A stretch of DNA of 64,000 nucleotides from a virus, in the IMG/VR virus record IMGVR_UViG_3300017782_000007, positions 22,836-86,835 of that record; one strand, written 5' to 3'. The notes beneath the pieces are model-generated. The model was not told the DNA's origin, made no database searches, and worked only from the letters and a program-made list of their open reading frames with translations. Position 1 is the stretch's first letter. Each line of letters starts with the position of its first letter. The translations under genes were made by a program, and so were the position numbers. Positions 8,585 to 15,064 of this stretch are shown piece by piece.

Positions 8585-8975
8585 TCTCTATAAATTTAAA
8601 GTTTAACATCCATGGTTTACCAGCTTCTAGAGCCTCTTCCACGTCATCTATAATTTTATTATAAGGTGATCCAAAGCCAAGTAAGCCATCTTCATCCCTA
8701 TCTAATATTCCCTTATCTACTAGTGAGTAGACTTTGTTATTGAAATTCTCAGGAGTAATATTCCATCCTCTAGCTTGAGCAGAGGCCCTAGCCTTTCTTT
8801 TAGCTAGTATTGAGAATCTCTGGAATCTAAATTTATAGGGTAATACAAGTACTTCTACTAACATATCAATCTCTGATTGAGAAATAATCTTTGTTGGCGA
8901 AGATTGCATAGCATTAATTACTCTAAATAATTTTTGATAAATATTTCGTTTGTCTAACTTATGCGTTATCGTCAT
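8508..8975 (-). CDS. Conserved hypothetical protein, possible winged-helix fold
   Basis: 155 residues. Residues 31-110 are helical and basic (KFRFQRFSILAKRKARASA) followed by NNKVYSLVDKGILDRDEDGL, which looks like the recognition helix and wing of a winged-helix domain. The C-terminal 25 residues are Gly/Ser/Thr-rich and disordered. It overlaps both neighbours. A DNA- or protein-binding assembly role is possible; no family is named. Confidence 0.65.
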   Translation of the reverse strand: MTITHKLDKRNIYQKLFRVINAMQSSPTKIISQSEIDMLVEVLVLPYKFRFQRFSILAKRKARASAQARGWNITPENFNNKVYSLVDKGILDRDEDGLLGFGSPYNKIIDDVEEALEAGKPWMLNFKFIENVVGETDKDTVPSGGTGNEPTGESS

Positions 8976-9216
8976 TCTCTTCTTGTTTATTTTCTGTTAC
9001 AAAAGGTATAGAAGTATCTGCCTGTAATCTTTCTATAGTGTGATCATCTAATGCTTCTTGTACGGAGGGAGCTAAGTTCCATCTCTTCTTCAGAGACTCT
9101 GATAACCTCTTGTGTTCATCGTTCATTCTCTGTCCTCCTAATAGTATGGATTGTATTCCAAACATTTCTTTTCTTGATATAGTCATCATCTTTGATGGGT
9201 TCTTTACTTTACTCAT
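8959..9216 (-). CDS. Hypothetical protein, first gene of the late/structural unit
   Basis: With the ATG at 9216 the product is 85 residues, MSKVKNPSKMMTISRKEMFG..., helical with a very acidic tail (ENKQEENDDNA). The frame is open farther upstream to 9366, but that stretch is a GC-richer series of four hairpins following a promoter (9353-9383), so I place the start at 9216 and read 9217-9347 as the leader. As the first gene after a host-type promoter it may be co-transcribed with the genes down to the portal. Confidence 0.6.
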   Translation of the reverse strand: MSKVKNPSKMMTISRKEMFGIQSILLGGQRMNDEHKRLSESLKKRWNLAPSVQEALDDHTIERLQADTSIPFVTENKQEENDDNA

Positions 9217-9282
9217 GTTTTGAATTTGATGGGTCTCCGCCCGCACCAGTATGTGTTTGTCATTTGCATTTCCAAACCCAAA

Positions 9283-9347
9283 CTCGTCGCGAGCTCCTCT
9301 CACCGTAGGTGACGTTAGCGTCGCTAAGTCAGTCGGTATCGCCCGAC
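9283..9347 (-). ncRNA. Four-hairpin 5' leader of the structural transcript
   Basis: Read on the minus strand, four perfect hairpins follow in series: 9347-9332 (5-bp stem, loop GCGATA), 9327-9315 (TTAGC/GCTAA, loop GAC), 9312-9300 (TCACC/GGTGA, loop TAC) and 9293-9283 (CTCG/CGAG, loop CGA). They begin a few bases after the expected transcription start of the 9353-9383 promoter and end about 65 bases before the first start codon. The region is richer in G, C and CpG than its surroundings. A second leader with the same first loop lies at 44158-44246. Possible roles are antitermination, transcript stability or ligand sensing. Confidence 0.6.
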
Positions 9348-9352
9348 GACTC

Positions 9353-9383
9353 TCAATATACAACATTTTTTTAGCAATGTCAA
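9353..9383 (-). promoter_or_regulatory. Bacteroidota-type promoter for the structural block
   Basis: On the minus strand TTGACA starts at 9383 and TATATTGA lies at 9360-9353, with exactly 20 bases between TTG and TAT. The Bacteroidota housekeeping consensus is TTTG or TTG, 19-21 bases, then TAnnTTTG. The bases before the -7 element (ATGTTG) match the promoter at 10410-10440. Transcription would start near 9348, at the head of the hairpin leader. Confidence 0.6.
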
Positions 9384-9435
9384 ATATTCTTAGTCAAACG
9401 GACATGGAGTATAATTAATCTTGTTATAGTTTTAG

Positions 9436-9537
9436 CTAAATAAAATAGCAAATGAAGAATAAAGATAATACGGCTAGTAGTATTCCCAGGCCAGATAAAA
9501 GTACTAAACAGCCTTTCTTAATTAACGAATAGTCCAT
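9436..9537 (-). CDS. 33-residue membrane peptide
   Basis: ATG at 9537 and stop at 9436 encode MDYSLIKKGCLVLLSGLG followed by a hydrophobic run to the end: one transmembrane helix with two lysines before it. The upstream AT-rich context resembles other starts in this genome. It sits between the 70-residue gene and the structural-block promoter. No family. Confidence 0.45.
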   Translation of the reverse strand: MDYSLIKKGCLVLLSGLGILLAVLSLFFICYFI

Positions 9538-9646
9538 ATTAGTATTATTTTGCAGTCGAGTAATATCTGGTATTTGTAGTAAAAAGACTTTTACGAGACT
9601 TCATTTTAATGAAATTAAAATTAATATTCTTCGTTTAGAAGAATCC

Positions 9647-9859
9647 TCACTGTACTTCTTTCTCTATTGGAGAGATACTGCACACAAGGCTATCTATAAT
9701 TTTTTCATCTTCTTCGTAATGAGTGGAAGTAATTCTATAAGTCTTTCCTGTACTAAATTTTATCTCACATACATTTTCTCTTGGATATGTAATATCTTCT
9801 ATATGTATATCCTTTCCTACAACATAGGGCTTTATTTTATCGGGGTTACAATTTTTCAT
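9647..9859 (-). CDS. Small hypothetical protein
   Basis: 70 residues, MKNCNPDKIKPYVVGKDIHI..., mostly beta-like, with alternating charged and apolar residues (EIKFSTGKTYRITS). The minus-strand reading matches the direction and composition of its neighbours better than the overlapping plus-strand frame. No function recognised. Confidence 0.5.
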   Translation of the reverse strand: MKNCNPDKIKPYVVGKDIHIEDITYPRENVCEIKFSTGKTYRITSTHYEEDEKIIDSLVCSISPIEKEVQ

Positions 9860-9953
9860 TTCTCAGTATTTAATAAAAAGACTTGTGAACAAATCTTCTT
9901 TCCTATCACAATATTAGCTACAATCACTTTCTTAATTTCCTTCTTCTTATACC

Positions 9954-10274
9954 TCATAATATAAACCATCTATTTTTAATCTTATAAAAATCTACTGCCT
10001 GATTAGTCATATGAAAAGGTTCTACTACAGAAGAATCCATATCTATAACTCTATCTGCTTTAATCATAGGAAACCTAGCTCTCTTCTTATCCGATCTGTA
10101 CCAAGACTTATACTTAATAGTTTCTGTCCAAGGCTTTAATACCTTTACAGATATCTTATCATATTTAGGGTCTAGCGTATATTCCTTAGCCCCCTTAAGT
10201 AATACTACTAAATGATCTTTACTAGCTTCGTGCTCTATAACTTTTCCCATTGGTTGTTGTCTTTTATATGTCAT
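9954..10274 (-). CDS. Hypothetical protein near the divergent promoter
   Basis: 106 residues from the ATG at 10274. The frame is open to 10322, but the start at 10274 has the usual AAACTTAAAATA leader and forms a TAATG stop-start overlap with the small upstream gene. The sequence is basic and beta-rich (DHLVVLLKGAKEYTL; KSWYRSDKKRARFPM). Being promoter-proximal it is probably expressed early. No family recognised. Confidence 0.6.
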   Translation of the reverse strand: MTYKRQQPMGKVIEHEASKDHLVVLLKGAKEYTLDPKYDKISVKVLKPWTETIKYKSWYRSDKKRARFPMIKADRVIDMDSSVVEPFHMTNQAVDFYKIKNRWFIL

Positions 10275-10405
10275 TATTTTAAGTTTAATCTTTTTCTTCT
10301 TATTTCTAGCGAAGTAACCCACGTTACTGGCTCGGTATTACATAATTGTGAGAAGCACTCTTCTCTATCTGCTCTATAATGTATATCCATCTCTATGTTT
10401 CTCAT
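10274..10405 (-). CDS. 43-residue leader protein directly at a host-type promoter
   Basis: ATG at 10405 and TAA at 10276-10274 encode 43 residues, MRNIEMDIHYRADREECF..., ending RRKRLNLK. The start codon is only four bases after the -7 box of the promoter at 10410-10440, so the mRNA would be leaderless or nearly so; an internal ATG at residue 6 is the alternative start. The stop overlaps the next ATG. A small charged soluble protein; function unknown. Confidence 0.5.
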   Translation of the reverse strand: MRNIEMDIHYRADREECFSQLCNTEPVTWVTSLEIRRKRLNLK

Positions 10406-10409
10406 GGTA

Positions 10410-10440
10410 CAAAGATACAACATTAAATACCGTTTGTCAA
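10410..10440 (-). promoter_or_regulatory. Strong Bacteroidota-type promoter, leftward
   Basis: On the minus strand TTGACAAA starts at 10440 and TATCTTTG lies at 10417-10410, spaced by exactly 20 bases. TATCTTTG is a perfect match to the Bacteroidota -7 consensus TAnnTTTG. It should let the host RNA polymerase start leftward transcription of 10,405 to about 9,436 immediately after entry. Confidence 0.75.
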
Positions 10441-10805
10441 GTTTTTAGCCAATTATTTTCAAAAAAAATTTTTTTATATATAGGGTGATTGAAAATTTTT
10501 TTATATATAGGGTGATTGAAAATTTTATGTATATTTGAGGGGGTATACCTCCCAAAGCTGTACCCCTTAATTGATTTTGGGTCGAAAGGTGGGGGTTGCT
10601 TCTCTTGTGAGTTGTGATTTTTGGCGATGGTAATTGTGTTTGGAATGTTAGTGCTTCTGTACTAAATACTATTTCGACAGCGGAACATCATCATCAACAT
10701 CAACACATACTTTCCATGTACAATAAGTTATGACACTAGTGCTTGAGTAGGAATACAACATGCGTCATGTACGTTAGCTGTTTTCTTAACTTAAATATTA
10801 ATATC
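10441..10805. other. Divergent control region between the two gene blocks
   Basis: About 365 bases without a confident gene. It holds poly-A/poly-T stretches, the 27-bp tandem repeat, a GC-rich stem candidate (GGGGTA at 10540-10545 with TACCCC further right), a hairpin ACATG-CGT-CATGT around 10758-10770 and the AT-rich leader of the first plus-strand gene. No convincing host-type promoter for the plus strand is seen; a -7-like TATATTTG at 10530 has no -33 element at the right distance. This is a plausible site for a phage-polymerase promoter or origin. Confidence 0.5.
10469..10522. repeat. Two perfect 27-bp tandem repeats
   Basis: Copies at 10469-10495 and 10496-10522 are identical: seven T, then ATATATAGGGTGATTGAAAA; four T of a third copy follow. 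They lie between two divergent transcription units. Tandem identical AT-rich repeats here could be binding sites for a replication initiator or regulator, or a promoter for the phage polymerase. Confidence 0.85.
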
Positions 10806-11423
10806 ATGACTGAAGTACAAAAATTAAAGGAACAAGCTCAAGAAGTATTCGCACAAACATTTGCTGAATTCGCTAAACCTGAACACGCTAATAACACTAA
10901 AACGTATAGCGCAACAGGGAACAATAGTGGATTTGCGTCAGATGCGTGGGCTGAATACTGTATTGCTGGACAAGAGAAACCATTGCATACAACTATTGAT
11001 TTAGCTGCTTTACCATATAAGATGAAAGCACGAATCATTGGTTATAACTTTGCTACTACTACGGACTCTTCTGGAAAAGACGTGCCAGTATTGGACGCGC
11101 AAGGTAAGAAAATGCCTAAGGACTTCTTGAACTTAGTTGATTTGCCTATTACTGTTACTAAGAAGAACGGTAGTAGAGAATCTAAAGTTATTCAAGTTGC
11201 TCAGATTGTTGCAGCAATAGTATACAGAGATGTTATTACTAGTGTGATTCAAGAGGATTCAGAAATGTGTCTTAAACTTACAATCAACGAGAAAAGTCCA
11301 GCATATTGTAGAACTAGGTTGTATGAAGGCAAGGAATTCATGAAGGTCATTGGGGATACTGGTGAAAAGTATGAGGATGTTACGAGAGAGATTGATGAAA
11401 AGATTGCTGCAATAAATGCTTAA
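10806..11423 (+). CDS. First gene of the rightward block, unknown function
   Basis: 205 residues from the ATG at 10806, chosen because it has the recurring AACTTAAATATTAATATC leader; the frame itself opens at 10743. Soluble, mixed alpha/beta, starting MTEVQKLKEQAQEVF. The middle has DFLNLVDLPITVTKKNGSRE followed by a long helix. Codons end mostly in T or A. Its promoter-proximal place suggests early, abundant expression. No family recognised. Confidence 0.7.
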   Translation: MTEVQKLKEQAQEVFAQTFAEFAKPEHANNTKTYSATGNNSGFASDAWAEYCIAGQEKPLHTTIDLAALPYKMKARIIGYNFATTTDSSGKDVPVLDAQGKKMPKDFLNLVDLPITVTKKNGSRESKVIQVAQIVAAIVYRDVITSVIQEDSEMCLKLTINEKSPAYCRTRLYEGKEFMKVIGDTGEKYEDVTREIDEKIAAINA

Positions 11424-11495
11424 TGCTAATAGCTTCCCCCACCTTAGACTCCATTTTAGTACTATCTCCCGCTTCTCATGCTTACGGTAGTGCTA

Positions 11496-11559
11496 CTCAC
11501 AAGATATCCTTCTCACAAGATAGAATACTCACAAGATAGAATACTCACAAGATTTAGTA
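11496..11559. repeat. Four 16-bp tandem repeats (iteron-like)
   Basis: The core CTCACAAGAT recurs at 11496, 11512, 11528 and 11544, exactly 16 bases apart; the two middle units are identical (CTCACAAGATAGAATA) and the outer two differ only in the last six bases. They lie in the 200-base gap between the first two rightward genes. A regular iteron-like array near the divergent region suits a replication origin or a regulator-binding array. Confidence 0.85.
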
Positions 11560-11626
11560 ACCGGGTTCGATACTTACATCTGAGCCGTAAACTCACATAG
11601 CACTAGAGTATAAAGTGCCTAATATC

Positions 11627-12280
11627 ATGATGAATTCGTTCAATCCTACACAAGCATTAAAGATCCATGTAAATGATGACAGAATTGAGACTAAACAAGT
11701 CTTAGTATGTTCAAACGTTACATTAGAAAACAGTACAAAGTCTCATCGTGCTGTTATTACTGAAGCGATTAAGCAAAGATGGCAACATTGTGCTATCGAG
11801 ATGGGGAAATCGTTACACTACGCGTATATAGACGAGAAATACAATGATAACAACGACATGTTCCAAATTACGATGGAAGCATGTTCGGAGGGAATTACTG
11901 AGAATGTATTCAACCCTTACTCATTTGCATTAATGACTAAGTTTATTGAGAAACTTGATTTGTTAGCTACTTTCGAGGGACATGAGAGTATTGATGTTGA
12001 CTTTAGAACAATTGTTCAATTAGTTAAAGCATTGAAAGATTATTCTCCTCAATGTGGATTTGCTAGTGATAAGGAAAAAGCTACTAAGGTTGCTGATAAG
12101 TTATTTAATCAGTTATTGGAAATAGTAGTTGCTTATACTTATAGTCCTCCACAACCTACTCTTGAACCATTATCTCCTCTTGAGAAGAAGAAGAAAGCTA
12201 GATTAGCTAATATTTCAAAGCCAGAGAAGGAAGATAAAGCCTTTGAATTTGCTGCTGATGATGATCTATTAAAAGATTAA
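11627..12280 (+). CDS. Hypothetical protein
   Basis: 217 residues from the ATG at 11627 (the frame opens at 11615; ATG codons at 11615, 11627 and 11630 are possible, and CCTAATATC before 11627 resembles the upstream gene's leader). Helical, with a C-terminal low-complexity stretch of Pro, Lys and Ala and an acidic end AADDDLLKD. Such an acidic C-terminal tail is common in phage ssDNA-binding proteins, but no OB-fold signature is clear. No family. Confidence 0.65.
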   Translation: MMNSFNPTQALKIHVNDDRIETKQVLVCSNVTLENSTKSHRAVITEAIKQRWQHCAIEMGKSLHYAYIDEKYNDNNDMFQITMEACSEGITENVFNPYSFALMTKFIEKLDLLATFEGHESIDVDFRTIVQLVKALKDYSPQCGFASDKEKATKVADKLFNQLLEIVVAYTYSPPQPTLEPLSPLEKKKKARLANISKPEKEDKAFEFAADDDLLKD

Positions 12281-12323
12281 TCACATGGTTATAAAGATTG
12301 TTACATATAGATGAATCCCTTTG

Positions 12324-12357
12324 GAGAGTTGCTATTAATTTAGTAGCTCTCTTTTTT
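12324..12357 (+). terminator. Intrinsic terminator
   Basis: An 11-bp stem with two G-T pairs (12324-12334 with 12341-12351), loop TTAATT, then six T. Confidence 0.8.
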
Positions 12358-12380
12358 GTTTACCTTAAAATAACATTGTT

Positions 12381-12725
12381 ATGACAAATGAAGTAATAAA
12401 CAACTTATTGGAAATAGCTGAATTGAATCGTGAGACTCAAACTCTTGTACTATTAATTAAACATTCTCCTCAAGAGAATCTTAAAGAATATCGCAAGCAG
12501 CTCTTAATACGTAAGGAAGAAAAGTTATCTAAGTATGATACAAGAGAGATAGAAGCTGTAGATAATAAGATATATCTTACTATTACTCAAGCACATTCTT
12601 TAGCATACCACCTCAATAGACCATTTGAGGAGAATGAGGAATATGATGATGGCTACTGTAGTAGTGATCGTGAAGTATCTCCTCCTTGGGATGATAATGA
12701 AGCTGCTTATTGGAATATGGATTAG
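12381..12725 (+). CDS. Hypothetical acidic protein
   Basis: 114 residues, MTNEVINNLLEIAELNRETQ..., helical for the first 80 residues, then an acidic tail with tryptophans (SPPWDDNEAAYWNMD). Preceded by the TTTACCTTAAAATAACATTG leader right after a terminator, so it forms a self-contained cassette. No family. Confidence 0.6.
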   Translation: MTNEVINNLLEIAELNRETQTLVLLIKHSPQENLKEYRKQLLIRKEEKLSKYDTREIEAVDNKIYLTITQAHSLAYHLNRPFEENEEYDDGYCSSDREVSPPWDDNEAAYWNMD

Positions 12726-12731
12726 AATTAT

Positions 12732-12755
12732 GAGGGTGAAACTCCCTCTATTTTT
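12732..12755 (+). terminator. Terminator hairpin before a gene leader
   Basis: GAGGG/CCCTC stem with a 7-base loop, followed by TATTTTT, which runs into the AACCTTAAAA leader of the next gene. Confidence 0.65.
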
Positions 12756-12775
12756 AACCTTAAAACAGTAATATT

Positions 12776-13084
12776 ATGATCAGTAAACATGTAATCGAAG
12801 AATTAGCAAAATTAAACAAAGAATTATCTAATACCCACAAAATAGATGCTTTCATCCTTGATGTGATTAATCAAATTAGGACTAACCAGTTAATTTTAAA
12901 CAAACGTGGATACTACGTTTGTAACATAGGTGGCCTTTTTACATCTTTATTCCACTTAAATGGACCTTTACCACTTAAAGCGTATGAAGAACTTAGCGAA
13001 GCATTTAAGGAAGCAGGATTTACTGTTAAACCTTTTGTAGGCACCGAACATTTGATTGATAAATTCTTTTTTAAACCTTCTTAA
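12776..13084 (+). CDS. Hypothetical protein
   Basis: 102 residues, MISKHVIEELAKLNKELSNT..., helical first half, with a Gly/Leu/Phe-rich central segment (NIGGLFTSLFHLNGPLPL). Leader TTTTTAACCTTAAAACAG directly after the previous terminator. No family recognised. Confidence 0.6.
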   Translation: MISKHVIEELAKLNKELSNTHKIDAFILDVINQIRTNQLILNKRGYYVCNIGGLFTSLFHLNGPLPLKAYEELSEAFKEAGFTVKPFVGTEHLIDKFFFKPS

Positions 13085-13095
13085 ACCCGTATGTT

Positions 13096-13161
13096 ATGGC
13101 ATTAGCTACAGCTATTATCATTATTGGAATACTACTCGCATTAGCTGAGACTTCCAGATAA
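13096..13161 (+). CDS. 21-residue membrane peptide
   Basis: ATG at 13096 and TAA at 13159-13161 encode MALATAIIIIGILLALAETSR, nearly all hydrophobic and long enough for one membrane span. It immediately follows the upstream stop. Plausible but unproven as a gene. Confidence 0.35.
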   Translation: MALATAIIIIGILLALAETSR

Positions 13162-13510
13162 ACCATAACATAACCATGATTACCTAAGCACAGACTCCTA
13201 ACAGAACGGAGTCCAGAGCACCTTAGTCGGATATGGTGCCAGAATATGACCGACTATTTCCCTTAACAGGGTGAGCATCCTATGTCACGGGCAATGCAAT
13301 ATAACCTAATAGACACATTTTAAGCCTGATCGTGATACCATCCTAAGTAACTGGAGTATCACCCTTATCTTGAGACGTTCAAAGAATTACTACTCAAGAG
13401 AATGGAAGCTGAAAGAGAGTCAGCAGCATAGTAACGGATTAATAGCGTGCTATGTCGAAATTAAAGGTGCGAATCCTTCATCAGGCACTATTCGTGAGAT
13501 AATTTGTTAA
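13162..13510 (+). ncRNA. Structured non-coding region rich in hairpins
   Basis: No frame of reasonable length is open. At least seven hairpins can be read: GACTCC/GGAGTC at 13193-13213, GCACC/GGTGC near 13218-13239, CCCT/AGGG near 13260-13271, GTGATAC/GTATCAC near 13332-13362, CTTGAG/CTCAAG near 13368-13397, GCTGA/TCAGC near 13408-13424 and CATAG/CTATG near 13427-13454. A T-arm-like AAGG-TGCGAAT-CCTT lies around 13463-13478. No complete cloverleaf was found. Confidence 0.5.
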
Positions 13511-13538
13511 GGGGAGCATTAGTGCTCCCTTATTTTTT
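13511..13538 (+). terminator. Intrinsic terminator
   Basis: GGGAGCA/TGCTCCC with tetraloop TTAG (13512-13529), then TTATTTTTT. The T tract merges with the leader of the 52-residue gene. Confidence 0.8.
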
Positions 13539-13556
13539 CAACCTAAAAAGATTAAT

Positions 13557-13715
13557 ATGAATATCATAAAACAATCTAAACTCTGGTGGAATAAACTTCC
13601 ATTAGAGGATAAACTCTATCAAATCTCAGGAACTACTATGACAGTAGCTAGTATAACTGAGACGCAAGTTAAGCAATTGTATTTGCTTGCGAGAGGACCA
13701 CAAGAAAGAAATTAA
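13557..13715 (+). CDS. 52-residue hypothetical protein
   Basis: ATG at 13557, TAA at 13713-13715: MNIIKQSKLWWNKLPLEDKL..., soluble, with an N-terminal tryptophan pair. It has the standard leader TTTTTTCAACCTAAAAAG after a terminator. Short, but with the same signals as the longer genes, so probably real. Confidence 0.6.
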   Translation: MNIIKQSKLWWNKLPLEDKLYQISGTTMTVASITETQVKQLYLLARGPQERN

Positions 13716-13732
13716 TTTACTCAACCTTAAAA

Positions 13733-14179
13733 TTGACAAACGTGAGAGATTTAAAAAGATTAGCAATCATAGTATTCCCACTCTTATCTGTATTATTATA
13801 CTTGCTAGGCCAGAATGAAGCTGATAAGTATGATGAAGCATCCTATCAATTGATTGAGACTAAGAAAGAAGTTAGAGAACTTCAGAAGTCATTAGATATC
13901 AATGAGGAGATGCTTACTGAAGAAATAGAGAAAACAAGAGCTCATCAAATAGCTTTTGAACACATCAGACAACCAGAAGACCAACTATACTACATGACAT
14001 TCTTTAATACTTCGGACGAAGTAGAGATGTTTGTGGAAGGTACATTCTATAATCCTGCTGAAAAAGGATTAAAAACAATTGATATATCCCCAGATATGGA
14101 GGAAGAAATGAAAGTATACTCTAAGTTCTTCAAGGAATTAGAATACGAAATAACATATTCTCATACTCTTGGGGAATAA
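13733..14179 (+). CDS. Membrane-anchored coiled-coil protein (TTG start)
   Basis: 148 residues. Residues 10-25 are a membrane anchor (AIIVFPLLSVLLYLLG), followed by a charged coiled coil to about residue 72 and a small C-terminal domain. The start is TTG at 13733, supported by the ACTCAACCTTAAAA leader just before it and by the good protein from its first codon. Topology resembles spanin-like proteins. It belongs to a run of small membrane proteins ending in a glucosaminidase. Confidence 0.65.
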   Translation: MTNVRDLKRLAIIVFPLLSVLLYLLGQNEADKYDEASYQLIETKKEVRELQKSLDINEEMLTEEIEKTRAHQIAFEHIRQPEDQLYYMTFFNTSDEVEMFVEGTFYNPAEKGLKTIDISPDMEEEMKVYSKFFKELEYEITYSHTLGE

Positions 14180-14199
14180 AATATGATGTTCGTTTAATT

Positions 14200-14245
14200 G
14201 GGGGAGCAGAACTAGTCTCCCCTTTTTACCTGTTCCCCCAACAGG
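14200..14245 (+). terminator. Terminator plus second hairpin
   Basis: GGGGAG/CTCCCC (14201-14222) followed by five T, then a second hairpin CCTGTT-CCCCC-AACAGG at 14229-14245. Confidence 0.7.
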
Positions 14246-14352
14246 TTCGACATGTACATCTGAATTGATTACAATTGGGTTTTATTGATATATGGTAGAA
14301 GGGGGAGTATTTATACTCTCCCTACTTTAAGTTAAGAAAAATGCGTCAGGAA

Positions 14353-14400
14353 TTCCCACAGGTTAAATAACTGTAACCTCATTTGCGTGAGGTGTGGGAA
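14353..14400 (+). ncRNA. Three-way-junction RNA element, copy 1
   Basis: Closing stem TTCCCACA/TGTGGGAA (14353-14360 with 14393-14400); arm 1 at 14361-14372 (GGTT/AACT, loop AAAT); linker GTAA 14373-14376; arm 2 at 14377-14392 (CCTCA/TGAGG, loop TTTGCG). Same fold and same unpaired bases as at 28361-28405 and 29074-29119, with different stem sequences. It lies just before the start of the 14422 gene. Confidence 0.8.
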
Positions 14401-14421
14401 CTAATCAAAATACCTATTACA

Positions 14422-14661
14422 ATGAAAAAAAGAAATATTTTATCGGTACTCTTATATTTATGGTTATCTTTCTCTTGCTTGTACTTCTTTGCAGTACTTA
14501 AAAGAGCACATGATGACATTGATAAGAATTACCACATTAAACTTGAAGAACAAAGAGTTTTAAAAGACTCTATTAAATTATTAAAAAAAGAAATTTACGA
14601 TGAAACTAGAAGGAATAATTATCGGAATTCTCCTCCTATCCTTGATGGGAGCGGGGATTAA
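14422..14661 (+). CDS. Small membrane protein, possible inner-membrane spanin
   Basis: 79 residues from the ATG at 14422 (MKKRNILSVLLYLWLSF...), chosen because the upstream part of the frame lies inside an RNA element. One N-terminal membrane helix is followed by a charged helix with heptad character (KLEEQRVLKDSIKLLKKEI). The next gene begins inside its 3' end (62-base overlap), as in the nested Rz/Rz1 spanin genes. No lipobox is seen in the partner, so the spanin idea stays tentative. Confidence 0.6.
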   Translation: MKKRNILSVLLYLWLSFSCLYFFAVLKRAHDDIDKNYHIKLEEQRVLKDSIKLLKKEIYDETRRNNYRNSPPILDGSGD

Positions 14662-15064
14662 TAGTATATATACTCAGTATGAAAACCATATCCCTGAGTA
14701 TACTTACACGTCTCCTGCTATTGAAGCAGATACAGTTGACCGACTAGCGGAATTGCGTAAGAGATTTGAACCTCTACATAATAATCGCTATGACTTCAAC
14801 ATGCGAATGTGGCTAAGGGATAACCCTAATACTACATATGAATTAGCAGAAGCTCATAGAGTGATGCTATGGAAGAAATACTCAGGCTATTCCAAGCCAA
14901 TGAAAGGATATTCTGGTACATATAATCAGGAAACTAAGAGATATGAACCAACAATACTTAGCGAACTTAGAAAAGAGCCTTCATTCATTGAAGAATATGC
15001 TCAACGTACAGCACCTATAGAAACCCCTGAAACTATTATTGAAATTAAAATCGTACACAGATGA
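14600..15064 (+). CDS. Exported or anchored protein overlapping the upstream membrane gene
   Basis: 154 residues. The N-terminus MKLEGIIIGILLLSLMGAG is a signal peptide or anchor; the rest is soluble, rich in Tyr, Arg and Glu, with helices around RLAELRKRFEPLHNN. It overlaps the upstream gene by 62 bases and the downstream gene by four (ATGA). It could be a periplasmic partner of the upstream coiled-coil protein. No family. Confidence 0.65.
   Translation: MKLEGIIIGILLLSLMGAGINSIYTQYENHIPEYTYTSPAIEADTVDRLAELRKRFEPLHNNRYDFNMRMWLRDNPNTTYELAEAHRVMLWKKYSGYSKPMKGYSGTYNQETKRYEPTILSELRKEPSFIEEYAQRTAPIETPETIIEIKIVHR

Noticed and set aside
10530-10537. TATATTTG as a -7 box of a rightward host promoter
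   Set aside because: No TTG or TTTG at 19-21 bases upstream; the nearest TTG is 11 bases away.
11560-11585. A tRNA T-arm at GGGTTCGATAC
   Set aside because: The bases on both sides of the loop-like sequence do not pair, so it is not a T-arm.
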